DNA of 64,000 nucleotides. It comes from Leptolyngbya sp. PCC 7375. GTDB taxonomy: Bacteria > Cyanobacteriota > Cyanobacteriia > Phormidesmidales > Phormidesmidaceae. The DNA is taken from assembly GCF_000316115.1 (NCBI RefSeq), contig NZ_JH993797.1:6979961-7043960 (forward strand). Direction: 5' to 3'. Positions 26,443-35,940 of the stretch are shown here, piece by piece. The position numbers and the translations under genes are program-made. How positions within the stretch are numbered: position 1 is the stretch's first letter; the number at the start of each line of letters is the position of its first letter. Below the pieces are notes generated by a model. The model made no database searches, had not been told where the DNA came from, and was given only the letters and a program-made list of their open reading frames with translations.

Positions 26443-29400
26443 TGCCCTTAGACACTGCAATTCAAAACGTTGGCGAATATTATTCGTCCCATTATTTGGA
26501 TACGTCTTTTGCCAAGGAAAAGGGGGCAAAAGCGCTACTGAAGCAGTGGAAAGATCAGGGGGCCAATGCCTCACCACGGCGACTGGCAAAACTGGGGCAG
26601 CGCTATTTTAAGGCCAAGGCTCAGGCCCTGGAAACCAAAGATTGGACTCGCCGTCGGGGGGCTGAGCTAGAGAGCTGGCCGAGCTATGTGCTCCAGGCCC
26701 TGGGGTACGATGCACTACAGCCGATGGATTTGCCGGTAGAAGGGGGCAAATCTCACATTCCCACCCTGGGCATGTTAAAGCGGTTTGGGCAGCCCTGGCT
26801 GGTGGTTTGCCAGGCGGTGTTTTGTATCCCCGATGGGAGCTTGCCGGAGCAGTGGCCCAGTGAAGACTCGCTGGAGAGTCTTCCGGCGGCGGCTCAGCTA
26901 GTAGAGGCTGACCACACCCTGTTTGAGAAAGATTGGAATCGTTCCATTGGGGAATTGTTCAAGGCGGAAGATCGGCCTCGCTGGGTGATGCTGTTGGGGG
27001 GTAGTCGCCTACTGCTAATTGACAGTAAAACCTTTGCCAATGGTCGATGGCTGGCGTTTGATTTAGATGATGCCTTTGGTCGTAAGGAGAAGGGCACGTT
27101 TGATCAAATTGCCACTTTTTTGTCGCGGGAAACCCTGGCCCCCGAGAGTGAATCGACGACGTTGCTCCATGACACTCTGGAGGAAAATAGTCATAAGCTG
27201 GCCCATGGGGTGACCGAAAGCTTACAGGCGTCGGTGCGTGAGGCGATTGGGCTGTTGGCGAATGAGTGGGTGGCGGATCGGCGACGGCGTAAGCGGTCTA
27301 TATTTACGGTTTCTGCTAAAGAGCTAAAGCTAGAAGATAGCGATGGCACAACGCTGGAGGTAACGGCAGAGCAGTTGCGTCATGAGGCATTGACCTATGT
27401 GTATCGGCTGATTTTTTGTTTTTATGCCGAGGCCCATGGGTCTGAGTTGGGAGTGTTGCCGATCAATGATGATGCCTATCGACTGGGCTATAGTCTGGAG
27501 TCCTTAAGGGATTTAGAACTGGTACCCCTATCGGAAAAGGCGGTGGAGGGGACATACTTTCATGAGCATCTGTCGCGGTTGTTTATGCTGATCCACCAGG
27601 GGTTTCATCCTCAGCAGGTGGAGGCGAACCCTGATCAGTTTTTGATTCAGTTAGAGGAGACCACCCGGACATTTACAATGCCACCGCTGACGGCAACACT
27701 GTTTGATCCGAAGGCAACGCCGTTGTTGAGTCAGGCGAGGCTGTCGAACCAGTGTTTACAGCAGGTGATTAAATGTCTTTCCCTCAGCTATGACGAGAAG
27801 ACAAAGACTACCGGACGGGTGAACTATGGGGTGCTGGGGATTAACCAGCTAGGAGCGGTGTATGAGGGATTGTTGTCTTTCTCAGGAATGTTTGCGGCCC
27901 AGGATCTGATCCAGGTGAAGCGGGCGAAGGATGATTTTGGTAAGACGAAAACTCAGACGTGGTTTGTGCCGAAGGAGCGGGCAGAGGAGTTTACGGAAAA
28001 AGAGGTAGAACGTTTACCAGGAGGTAAGCCGCGTGTTTACCCGAAGGGTGAGTTTATTTTGCATCTGTCGGGGTTAGACCGGGAGCAAAGTGCGTCTTAC
28101 TATACGCCGGAGGTATTGACGCAATGTCTGGTAGAAGAGACATTGCGACCGCTGTTAAAGGATTACACACCAAAGGATGCGGATAAGATTTTGACGCTGA
28201 CGGTGTGTGAGCCTGCCATGGGAAGCGGGGCGTTTTTGAATGAGGCGGCGAACCAGTTGGCGGAGAAGTATTTGGAGCTAAAGCAGCAGCAGCTTGCACC
28301 AGAGGGTAAGTCCATTGATCCGGTGGATTATCCCAATGAGTTGCGGCGGGTGCGTCATTACATTACGACGCGGAATCTGTATGGGGTGGATTTGAATCCG
28401 ACGGCGGTGGAGTTGGGGGCGTTGTCGTTGTGGTTGAATACGATGCATCGGGTGCGGGTGGTAGAGGCTCCGGCAGAGGAGGGTGAAGAAGAGAAGGTTC
28501 GCTATGTACGGGGGGCGACGCCCTGGTTTGGGTTGCGGTTGCGGGCGGGGAATAGTCTCATCGGTGCGCGGCGAGCGGTGTGGACAAAGGCACAGTTGTT
28601 GGCGGGGGTACATCTGAATAGTGGTGATGAGGCGGTGGAGCCGAGGCAGCTAAAGCCGGGGGAGGCCCGAGGGGAGGATGAGGTTTATCATTATTTGGTG
28701 TTTGACCCGGATATGGTGCCGACGGCTAAGGATAGGCTGGTGCGGCAGTATCAGGAAGCTGAGTCGGATAAGGCAAAGGATTGGTTGAAACGTCAGGTGA
28801 AGGCGGACTGGACGGAGCCGGAGATTGATTTGGCTCTGGCGATAAGTGAGCTGATCGATGGCCATGAGCAGAGCTATGCTCAGGAGCGGTTGGCGGCGTT
28901 AGAGAAGACGAAATGTCCGGCGAGTGTATGGCCTCAGCCGGTTGTTGAAGAAGCTGGTCCTAGTTTACAGGTGCAAGAGCAGGTAAAGGCTTCGCTGGAG
29001 GAAGCTTCGGGGAGTTTTCAGCGGTTGAAGTTGTTGATGGACTCTTGGTGTGGGTTGTTCTTTTGGCCGTTGGATGAGGTGGAGGCGTTGCCGAGGCGAG
29101 AGGATTTTTTGGAGGCGGCGCAGATTCTCTTGGGGAAGGAAGAGGATTTGGGATTGAAGGCGTTGCGGTTGAATTTTGATGGGGCGGAGTTGTTGCGGGC
29201 GACGGCAGCGGATGAGTTGGATGTTGAGGTGTTGATGTCGGCGGTGCCCTGGTATCGGGTGAGTCGAGAGATCGCAGCAGAGACACGGTTTAATCATTGG
29301 GAGCTCACCTTCCCAGAGATTTTAGCGCAGGATGCGAGTCAGTCAGAAGGGTTCAATCTGATTCTAGGTAATCCTCCATGGATTAAACTAAGTTGGTCAG

Positions 29401-31385
29401 ATGCATCCTTACTATGTGACTATGATCCAATGTTAGGGGTTAAGGATGCTCGTAGTGCTGACTTTAATCGAGAACGATCAAAGCTAATTAAATCACAACA
29501 GCAGAAAGATAAATACTTAGATGCTCAACGTCTGAGTCTTGGAAATGTTTCTTTCTTGAGTAGTCATCACATTTACTCAATCCTGCAAGGCGGTCAAACT
29601 AATCTCTATAGGAATTTCATTGTTAGAAGCTGGAGCTTGCTTAGCAAACTAGGTTTCGGAGGTCTACTGCACCCTGAAAGTGCCTATGACGATCCTAAAG
29701 GGATAAAGTTACGTACCTCCTACTATCCGCGTTTAGTCTGCCATTATCACATCAAAAATGAACTTAAACTTTTTGAGGATGTTCATGATCAAGCAGAGTA
29801 CAGCATTAATATCTTTAGAGGAGAAGCAACTGAGATCAGCTTTGTGCAATTAGTAAATCTCTACACGCCTACTACAATCCAAGCCTGTCGTAACCATGTA
29901 AGCCCTGAGGAACAAGTGCCAGGGCTAAAAAACGAGCAAGGGCAATGGGAAACTAGAGGGCATAAAGATAGGCCGATCCATGTAAATTCAGAGATTTTGA
30001 ACTTATTCCATGAATTGCTAGAAAACGATGCAACGCCCAAGTTAGCTACGAGATTGCCTAAGCTTCATACAACTCAGTTGGTTGCTGTTATTGATAAAAC
30101 TAACGCATTACCTAAAGGTCTAAATAGTTTTTCTGGGAAATACTTCTCCACAGCAATGTTTGATGAGACTTACGCTCAAAGAGATGGCTTAATTACTCGT
30201 CAGGAAGAACCTAGTTTTCAACCTCAAAGCACTGAAGATTGGGTTCTAAGTGGTCCACATTTTTATGTAGGTACACCATTCAATAGAAGTCCAAGAATTC
30301 GATGTAATCATCGGAATGCTTATGATGAAATCGAGCTTACTAAAATTACAACGTCTTATTTACCTAGAGCAGTCTATAAACCTGGGAATCCTGAAGGAGA
30401 TTTAAATAGCTTCAGAGCAGGAATTCCAAGTTGGAATGGTTATAACGCAACAGAATCATATAAGTTTGTTAATCGTATAATGGCAAGCCCAAGTAATGAG
30501 CGAACCCTAATGAGTGCCATCATGCCCAAGGGAGTCACTCATATTAATGCAGTTTGTTCTACAATTTTTGAAAATATGGAAGACCTAATAGAATTTTCTT
30601 CTGTTAGCTTTTCTGTTGTGTCTGATTTTTTCATCCGTGTTGCCGGGCGCACTAATATTAGAGAGTCTGATTTACGTATTCTGCCCAAAATTTTTGAGCC
30701 CTGGCTAACACCTATCAAGTATCGTGGCTTACGGATAAACTCTCTTACCACTCACTACAGAGATCTTTGGTCTTCCGTTTCGTTGACCGAGATTACTCAA
30801 GATCAATGGGCTTCAAAGGATAAAATTTTACGAAATACTGCAACAGCATGGAAAAGTCAGGAATCAGAAGCCGCAACCCAAAATACACACGCTCCTACCC
30901 ACCCCATCAAAACCTACCCCTACGAAGCCCCCTGGTCTGCCCTCGACCCACACCAATGGACCTGGCACTCTCCCCTCCGTAGCGACTATGCCCGCCGCCA
31001 GGCCCTCCTCGAAATCGACGTCCTCGTCGCCCTGGCCCTGGGCCTCACCCTCGACGAACTCCAGACCATCTACCGCGTCCAGTTCCCCGTCATGCGCCAA
31101 TACGAAATCGCCGACGAATACGACGCCCACGGACGCCTTATCCCCAGCACCCACCGTAAAGCCGCAGGCGGCAAAGAAGTCCGCGCCGCCCGCAAAGACT
31201 GGGACGAACAATCGCCCCTAACCGTCAGCTGGCAAATCGACGACGGCAACCAAACCGTCACCAAAACCTTCTACCCCCCCTTCACCCGCGTAGACCGCGA
31301 AGCCGACTACGAATACGCCTACGAATTTTTCAAAACCAAATACGGCATCAAGCAACTTGACACAGAAAACACCCCAGTACAATAA
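26442..31385 (+). CDS. large N6-adenine DNA methyltransferase (DrmMI/PglX/Eco57I-like)
   Basis: Residues near 584 hold SAM motif I CEPAMGSGAFL, with YGVDLNPTAVELG after it. Motif IV NPPW is near 974, about 390 residues later, the wide spacing seen in large type IIG/BREX/DISARM methylases. No PD-(D/E)xK nuclease was found in the 580-residue N-terminal part, so it is probably modification-only. From about 29,340 to 30,890 base composition shifts sharply from G-rich to AT-rich, then becomes C-rich to the stop; the AT-rich part starts at the NPPW motif and likely includes the target recognition region. The gene overlaps the SNF2 helicase by one base. Expected role: marks host DNA so the helicases and nuclease of the cluster ignore it. 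Confidence 0.82.
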   Translation: MPLDTAIQNVGEYYSSHYLDTSFAKEKGAKALLKQWKDQGANASPRRLAKLGQRYFKAKAQALETKDWTRRRGAELESWPSYVLQALGYDALQPMDLPVEGGKSHIPTLGMLKRFGQPWLVVCQAVFCIPDGSLPEQWPSEDSLESLPAAAQLVEADHTLFEKDWNRSIGELFKAEDRPRWVMLLGGSRLLLIDSKTFANGRWLAFDLDDAFGRKEKGTFDQIATFLSRETLAPESESTTLLHDTLEENSHKLAHGVTESLQASVREAIGLLANEWVADRRRRKRSIFTVSAKELKLEDSDGTTLEVTAEQLRHEALTYVYRLIFCFYAEAHGSELGVLPINDDAYRLGYSLESLRDLELVPLSEKAVEGTYFHEHLSRLFMLIHQGFHPQQVEANPDQFLIQLEETTRTFTMPPLTATLFDPKATPLLSQARLSNQCLQQVIKCLSLSYDEKTKTTGRVNYGVLGINQLGAVYEGLLSFSGMFAAQDLIQVKRAKDDFGKTKTQTWFVPKERAEEFTEKEVERLPGGKPRVYPKGEFILHLSGLDREQSASYYTPEVLTQCLVEETLRPLLKDYTPKDADKILTLTVCEPAMGSGAFLNEAANQLAEKYLELKQQQLAPEGKSIDPVDYPNELRRVRHYITTRNLYGVDLNPTAVELGALSLWLNTMHRVRVVEAPAEEGEEEKVRYVRGATPWFGLRLRAGNSLIGARRAVWTKAQLLAGVHLNSGDEAVEPRQLKPGEARGEDEVYHYLVFDPDMVPTAKDRLVRQYQEAESDKAKDWLKRQVKADWTEPEIDLALAISELIDGHEQSYAQERLAALEKTKCPASVWPQPVVEEAGPSLQVQEQVKASLEEASGSFQRLKLLMDSWCGLFFWPLDEVEALPRREDFLEAAQILLGKEEDLGLKALRLNFDGAELLRATAADELDVEVLMSAVPWYRVSREIAAETRFNHWELTFPEILAQDASQSEGFNLILGNPPWIKLSWSDASLLCDYDPMLGVKDARSADFNRERSKLIKSQQQKDKYLDAQRLSLGNVSFLSSHHIYSILQGGQTNLYRNFIVRSWSLLSKLGFGGLLHPESAYDDPKGIKLRTSYYPRLVCHYHIKNELKLFEDVHDQAEYSINIFRGEATEISFVQLVNLYTPTTIQACRNHVSPEEQVPGLKNEQGQWETRGHKDRPIHVNSEILNLFHELLENDATPKLATRLPKLHTTQLVAVIDKTNALPKGLNSFSGKYFSTAMFDETYAQRDGLITRQEEPSFQPQSTEDWVLSGPHFYVGTPFNRSPRIRCNHRNAYDEIELTKITTSYLPRAVYKPGNPEGDLNSFRAGIPSWNGYNATESYKFVNRIMASPSNERTLMSAIMPKGVTHINAVCSTIFENMEDLIEFSSVSFSVVSDFFIRVAGRTNIRESDLRILPKIFEPWLTPIKYRGLRINSLTTHYRDLWSSVSLTEITQDQWASKDKILRNTATAWKSQESEAATQNTHAPTHPIKTYPYEAPWSALDPHQWTWHSPLRSDYARRQALLEIDVLVALALGLTLDELQTIYRVQFPVMRQYEIADEYDAHGRLIPSTHRKAAGGKEVRAARKDWDEQSPLTVSWQIDDGNQTVTKTFYPPFTRVDREADYEYAYEFFKTKYGIKQLDTENTPVQ

Positions 31386-31441
31386 GGGAGTCATTTAATA
31401 CATCAGCTTCCGTGATCCCCACTATCTAATGCCCACCCACC

Positions 31442-32536
31442 ATGCAGCCCAAGCATCCCCTCTTTCAGAAATGCATCGCTCAGCTAGAATCATTGCCTAA
31501 CCTCAAGGCCATGGTCAAAGTTGAGCCCTTTGTCACAGCGGATGTTTTAGCAGACGGTCAGCTCACGCTCCATGGTCCCAATGACATAGCCGACTACGTC
31601 TGTGAAATCAAACTAGGGCTCACCAATGACGTCATCGAGCAAGTAATTCAATACTTTCAGAACCTCCAAAGTCGCCTTCAGGATCACCAAAGGCCACTGC
31701 TCATCACCCAGCGACTCTCTAACCTGGTTATCGACCAGCTTCTCGCCCAAAATATCGAATTCATCGATGTCGATGGTAATCTCTACCTCAACAGTCCCGC
31801 AGCCTATGTGCTAGTCCGTCCCCAACCCAAAAGAGAAAGTACCAGCCAATCTGTTGAACTCACAGCAGCTGCGTTACAAGTAATTTATGCCATTCTCAGC
31901 ACTCCCTGGCGAGCTGAGCAAGACTTTGAACTAGGAGAACTTGAATATCACTCACACTTAACTAAAATAGCCGGGGTCAGTCCTAAGACTGTTAAAACAA
32001 CCTTAGAAAAGCTTCAAAAGCTCGACTACATAAAGTTTCGCAAGGGTCATTATGAAATAACCGAGTATCTCAAACTGCTTGAAAGATGGGAACTGGGCTA
32101 TGCAGAAAGACTTCGTGCCAAACTACTACTCGATACCTTTAGTTCAGTGAATACCAGTACATTCTCGGAATTAGAGCATCTGATAAAAGAGTTTTCAACA
32201 GAATACAACTATTCCATCGGTGGCGAATTAGGCGCAGCCATCATGACTCGACATCTCCGTCCTACTGGAGCCACACTACATTTTCACGAGGAGAACTATC
32301 GAAAATTTGCCGTTGCCCTGAAGCTAAAGCCTGACCCTAAAGGCAACATCACTTTAATGAAAACCTTTGGGCACCGCAAAACCTTTCAACCCATTGACAA
32401 TGAGTTTACTGAGAAACGTCTTGCCCATCCTCTATTGATTCATGCAGAGCTAGTGAGCAGTAACGATAGTCGGCTCAAAGAAACGGCTCAAATGATCTAT
32501 GACAGATATATCGAGGACCTTGCCCAACACTCATGA
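31442..32536 (+). CDS. AbiEi-type antitoxin (COG4861-like winged-helix protein)
   Basis: The 364-residue protein has the segment ITQRLSNLVIDQLL then NIEFIDVDGNLYL and a winged-helix region around residues 170-215 (ITKIAGVSPKT-like, KLDYIKFRKG). This layout is known for AbiEi-family/COG4861 proteins paired with nucleotidyltransferases. Its stop overlaps the next ATG by four bases (ATGA). In type IV toxin-antitoxin pairs this protein represses its own promoter and counters the toxin's effect. It lies 56 bp after the methyltransferase and could be co-transcribed with the defence genes. Confidence 0.7.
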   Translation: MQPKHPLFQKCIAQLESLPNLKAMVKVEPFVTADVLADGQLTLHGPNDIADYVCEIKLGLTNDVIEQVIQYFQNLQSRLQDHQRPLLITQRLSNLVIDQLLAQNIEFIDVDGNLYLNSPAAYVLVRPQPKRESTSQSVELTAAALQVIYAILSTPWRAEQDFELGELEYHSHLTKIAGVSPKTVKTTLEKLQKLDYIKFRKGHYEITEYLKLLERWELGYAERLRAKLLLDTFSSVNTSTFSELEHLIKEFSTEYNYSIGGELGAAIMTRHLRPTGATLHFHEENYRKFAVALKLKPDPKGNITLMKTFGHRKTFQPIDNEFTEKRLAHPLLIHAELVSSNDSRLKETAQMIYDRYIEDLAQHS

Positions 32537-33303
32537 TCAGTAATGCTGATAGCCAGGTCCTTGCCGATCTCCAAACAGTTCTAAACTCCTTAGACTTACC
32601 CATGCTCCTGGTAGGGGCAGGCGCTAGACTGCTCATCTTTGACGCTAAGTTTGGACAAGGTCGCAGCACCACCGACTGGGATGTAGCCGTTCGCCTCGAC
32701 AGTTGGGAAACCTATGCCACCCTGCGTACCGCATTAACCCAGGGCGACAACCCACTGTTTGCTACTACAAAAAATGACCATAAATTCAAACACCTCAGCA
32801 CCAACATCGAAGTAGACATCGTCCCCTTCGGCAATATCGGCGAACCCGACCAAGAAATCACCTGGCCCGATAGCGGCAACCCCATGAATATAGCTGGCTT
32901 CGCCGAGGCGCTAGACCATGCCCAGGTCGAAACCATCGGCGATCTGACCCTCAGTATCGTTAATACCCCTGCCTTTATCGCCCTTAAATTGCTGGCCTGG
33001 GGCGATCGCCGGGAGCGTACCGGCAAAGACCTCGAAGATATCGAGTTTATCCTCACCCGCTACGAAGACGACGAACGCATTTACACCGTTCTGGCCGATA
33101 AACTGGCCGATGGCACCATCGATTTTCTAGACGCCCCTGCTTACCTGCTGGGACAGGATATTCGAGATATCTTTCAGCCTGACACCCTAGCCAATCTGTA
33201 TGAGTTATCACAACTCATACTCAATGATTTCGACAAGAATGATAACCCAGAGTCTGCCTTTCAAGTGCGATTAAAACTACTACAAAAAGGTATGCAGTCA
33301 TAA
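32533..33303 (+). CDS. AbiEii-type nucleotidyltransferase toxin (COG4849-like)
   Basis: The N-terminal part has the minimal nucleotidyltransferase pattern: LLVGAGARLL, then RSTTDWDVAV with two active-site aspartates and, about 50 residues on, EVDIVPFG with the third carboxylate. KLLAWGDR and GKDLEDIEFIL match the AbiEii helical motif KLxAxxDRxxxKDxxD. Length 256 aa. The ATGA overlap with the AbiEi-like gene is the classic bicistronic arrangement. Known relatives transfer nucleotides to tRNA or proteins and stop growth. In this cluster the pair could act as an abortive-infection fuse or keep the surrounding island in place. Confidence 0.7.
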   Translation: MISNADSQVLADLQTVLNSLDLPMLLVGAGARLLIFDAKFGQGRSTTDWDVAVRLDSWETYATLRTALTQGDNPLFATTKNDHKFKHLSTNIEVDIVPFGNIGEPDQEITWPDSGNPMNIAGFAEALDHAQVETIGDLTLSIVNTPAFIALKLLAWGDRRERTGKDLEDIEFILTRYEDDERIYTVLADKLADGTIDFLDAPAYLLGQDIRDIFQPDTLANLYELSQLILNDFDKNDNPESAFQVRLKLLQKGMQS

Positions 33304-33520
33304 ATAGACTATCTGTACTACCCAGCTGAGTATAAGAGCAGTACATTAACTACAGATGGCAAAGAAATTGGCATAAACACCTGATTAGACTACACAAGCT
33401 GGAGCTTAAAGTTTTGTCCTATTTAGTGATGACACTCACATCGCATCAAAATGCAATGATTTAATGTAAATATGTGCATCCTACATCTAACAGTTAATCG
33501 TTGCTAAGGATCATCTACCC

Positions 33521-33853
33521 ATGTCTACCAATACTAAGCTTATCCGGCTCGAAGATAATTCGCTCATTGAAGTAGAAGCCTCAGTCGATGAGTCGCGCCA
33601 GGTTGCGGGCGGTGCAGCAGAACGAGTCAGCTCCTCATTTGATAAAATTTCTCCTCTTCTGAAGAAAGTTTGCACACCCATTGCTAATACTTGGCAGGAA
33701 CTCAATAAAGATGTGTACATCGATCAAGCTGAGGTCGAAATAGGTTTAAGTTTTGAAGGCGAAGGCAATCTTTATATTACTAAGGCCAAAACTGGCGCAA
33801 ATTTGAATATCAAACTTGTGATGAGGCAAAAATCCGAAAGTAGCCCTTCATAA
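33521..33853 (+). CDS. Trypco1 domain protein (trypsin co-occurring)
   Basis: A 110-residue protein starting LIRLEDNSLIEVEASV, with a helical middle (FDKISPLLKKV) and the strand pair AEVEIGLSFEGEGNLYITKA. This is the pattern of the Trypsin-co-occurring domain 1 (CU044_2847-like) proteins: a strand, a helix with p-aromatic spacing, then VEIG(L/F). The next gene is a trypsin-like protease, which supports the call. In conflict-system surveys these pair as a signal or substrate element and a protease. No signal peptide, so it is cytoplasmic. Confidence 0.65.
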   Translation: MSTNTKLIRLEDNSLIEVEASVDESRQVAGGAAERVSSSFDKISPLLKKVCTPIANTWQELNKDVYIDQAEVEIGLSFEGEGNLYITKAKTGANLNIKLVMRQKSESSPS

Positions 33854-33949
33854 TGTCTCCAAATAGTTTCAACTAATTGCCAGTATCTGAGAGACCAGCC
33901 AACAGCCTCGATCCTTCACCTACGAGATTCTTAGTATAGGGTTAAAACG

Positions 33950-35080
33950 ATGAGCATTCTAAGAGCTAGTGCTCCAAAGGAACCAGAGTTAAAATCATCG
34001 ATTGCCTTAGTCGAAGGCACTACTATTGACAATAGTGACTTTGGCAGTGGTTTTTTAATTTATAAAGATCCCAAGGGCCGAGCAACCTATTGGTTAACCT
34101 GCGCCCACGTAGTCAAAGCAATTGGCGACTTGCAAGGCATTCGTGTTGGTAGACTTCCAGCAACATTAGTCGGCCCTAGCAAGAAAGAACTATTTTCTCT
34201 CAAAGATAGCTTCGATTTGGCCGTCCTAAGAGTAGAAGGTTTATTTAAGAAAAAGCAAGTATCTCTTGGCAAACCGCGAGATACAGAACGTCATCGATTT
34301 TTGGCCACAGGTCATTTTCAAAATACAAAAACTAAACAGTTATACCTGAAAGAGGTTTCAGGTATCCTAAGAATTGATCATCAAAATGTAGTGTCCAGTA
34401 ATGATTATGCCTGGGTTTTAGATTTACAAGTAGATGATAAATTTACTTTAGAGCCTGGTTACAGTGGCTCTCCAGTTTTTATGCCTAATTCCCGTAAGGT
34501 TATTGGTGTTATAGAGCAAAGCCAAATCTCCGGGAAAAAAGGACAGGCCATTTCTATAGATGCTGCAATCAACATTTTTCGAACAGTAGAAGAACTAAGA
34601 CCCATGTTGCGTAGTCAGGTATCGCAATCCTTCGAAGATCGATTTTTAGTTTGGGCAATGGGGGTTATAGAGCATCCCCTCCGCTGGATGGCTGGCAGCC
34701 AAGTTAGGGAAGCATTAGATTGGCTCCTGTCCCAAGGCATATGCAATTTGGCCCGAAAGGCGAGAGAGCACGCATTGGGAACATCGGCAGAAGTGAGATC
34801 TGAGATTGAACAATTTCCTGAGAAAGATAGGCCACAAGTGATTACGAATTTTCAATGGGAAATTGAGAAATATTTAGAAAGGATATATGCTTCTTTACTT
34901 ACTGACAATCAAGATCTATTGGAAAGGAACGAAATAGCTCCTTCTCTTTCTTCAAATGCTTACGAATGTGCTTTCTCATATATTAGAGATTCTCTACCTG
35001 AAAGTCTTTCAGGTAGAGTCAGACAACGAACAAATCATCTTATTGATGTCTTGATCCAAAATCTCTATGCTGATACCTAA
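33950..35080 (+). CDS. trypsin-like serine protease of conflict-system type
   Basis: The catalytic triad is visible: histidine in LTCAHVV (near residue 48), aspartate in DSFDLAVLRVE (near 90) and serine in PGYSGSPVF (near 178). The oxyanion GYSGS arrangement is typical of chymotrypsin-fold enzymes. The domain takes about 220 residues. The remaining 150 residues (from RPMLRSQV) are helical, without recognised motifs, and may be an interaction domain. There is no signal peptide, so it works inside the cell. Neighbouring Trypco1 suggests it is one of the cytoplasmic proteases of bacterial conflict systems. A perfect 13-bp inverted repeat lies within its 3' part. Confidence 0.78.
   Translation: MSILRASAPKEPELKSSIALVEGTTIDNSDFGSGFLIYKDPKGRATYWLTCAHVVKAIGDLQGIRVGRLPATLVGPSKKELFSLKDSFDLAVLRVEGLFKKKQVSLGKPRDTERHRFLATGHFQNTKTKQLYLKEVSGILRIDHQNVVSSNDYAWVLDLQVDDKFTLEPGYSGSPVFMPNSRKVIGVIEQSQISGKKGQAISIDAAINIFRTVEELRPMLRSQVSQSFEDRFLVWAMGVIEHPLRWMAGSQVREALDWLLSQGICNLARKAREHALGTSAEVRSEIEQFPEKDRPQVITNFQWEIEKYLERIYASLLTDNQDLLERNEIAPSLSSNAYECAFSYIRDSLPESLSGRVRQRTNHLIDVLIQNLYADT
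34992..35018 (+). repeat. perfect 13-bp inverted repeat inside the protease gene
   Basis: Arms CTCTACCTGAAAG (34992-35004) and CTTTCAGGTAGAG (35006-35018), one base apart. It encodes DSLPESLSGR-like residues in frame, about 60 bp before the stop codon. It could form a cruciform or RNA hairpin; it may be accidental. Confidence 0.6.
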
Positions 35081-35106
35081 TCAAAATTAGTGACAGCTTA
35101 AATGTT

Positions 35107-35301
35107 TTAGAGAAATCTATCGTGTCTGGATTTTCTTACCGTTTTTAATCTTGCTCTGTAGCTAGCTCTGTTTCTGTTATCACGGCCTTGAAGCCTTCTC
35201 ATCATCCACCTGAATATTGGCCCCAAAAGAAATAGAATCACTAAAATGATTCCAGCCACAGCAATCAACCATACCCACCAAGCTGCTGCTTCGTACCACA
35301 T
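35107..35301 (-). CDS. small single-pass membrane protein (uncertain)
   Basis: A 64-residue frame with a strong hydrophobic segment AWWVWLIAVAGIILVILFLL followed by a basic tail (RWMMRRLQGRDNRNRAS). The layout fits a single-pass inner-membrane protein with its C-terminus in the cytoplasm. It lies convergent to the protease gene. No clear ribosome-binding site is seen, and it is short, so it may not be real. Confidence 0.35.
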   Translation of the reverse strand: MWYEAAAWWVWLIAVAGIILVILFLLGPIFRWMMRRLQGRDNRNRASYRARLKTVRKSRHDRFL

Positions 35302-35934
35302 TGTCTTGTCTTATATATTTGTATTGTTAAGTGCCAATCTGTGTAAAACATTGGGTATTGTATAAAAACAAACCCGATCACCCCTTCATTGAATATCTAC
35401 CCAACATGAAGGAACAATCAGGATTAATATATTGCTGATTACAAGTTTGACTGAAAGATTTAATATTTAGCGGGATTTTTCAAAGGAATCGGCTTACCGA
35501 GAGTTGAGTAATTTTATGCACTTTTAGGGAAGCTAAGCAAAATCCATAAGTGCCTAGAATGCGGCTTCACCGACTCCGATGAACTAAACCCCTAATCCAA
35601 GCTCACAACCAGCGTTCTACCGCGAAGAATACTACAAGTTTGAACTTGGGCGTGGTTTAGAAGAGCAGTCTTCTAATATTGGGATATGCTCACATCGGTT
35701 AAATGTTGAGCGAATGGCTATGAGTACGTTACCTCCGTTTAGTATTACGGTTACGGGCCTGCTTCTCCGATTCTTGTCGTCTAACTAAAAGGAACCGATA
35801 AAATCCGCCAAGTAAATTTTGCATAGCTAACTAGAACAAACAGAATAACAGTAGTTCATGCGTACTATTTAGTACGCATGAACTAAATAGTAGATCAAAT
35901 ATACTAATCTGTGCGTATGGATTTACGGTTAAAG
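35302..35934. other. non-coding stretch with degraded coding-like pieces
   Basis: There is no complete gene. A short frame on the plus strand ends in CLECGFTDSDELNP near 35595, recalling the zinc-ribbon end of a transposon or DNA-binding protein. Another short frame (YREEYYKFELGRG) follows near 35620. They may be relics of a gene removed from this spot. A 34-bp palindrome lies at 35852-35885. Confidence 0.3.
35852..35885. repeat. 34-bp near-perfect palindrome
   Basis: Arms TAGTTCATGCGTACTA (35852-35867) and TAGTACGCATGAACTA (35870-35885) are perfectly complementary over 16 bases with a two-base centre. It lies 55 bp outside the left end of the IS1634-type element, so it is not the element's own end. 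It may be a cruciform site or an operator. Confidence 0.85.
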
Positions 35935-35940
35935 GTATTT

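Noticed and set aside
35600..35790. Short frame starting YREEYYKFELGRG as a gene
   Set aside because: It lacks a start with a ribosome-binding site and any recognised family; kept only as a possible relic.
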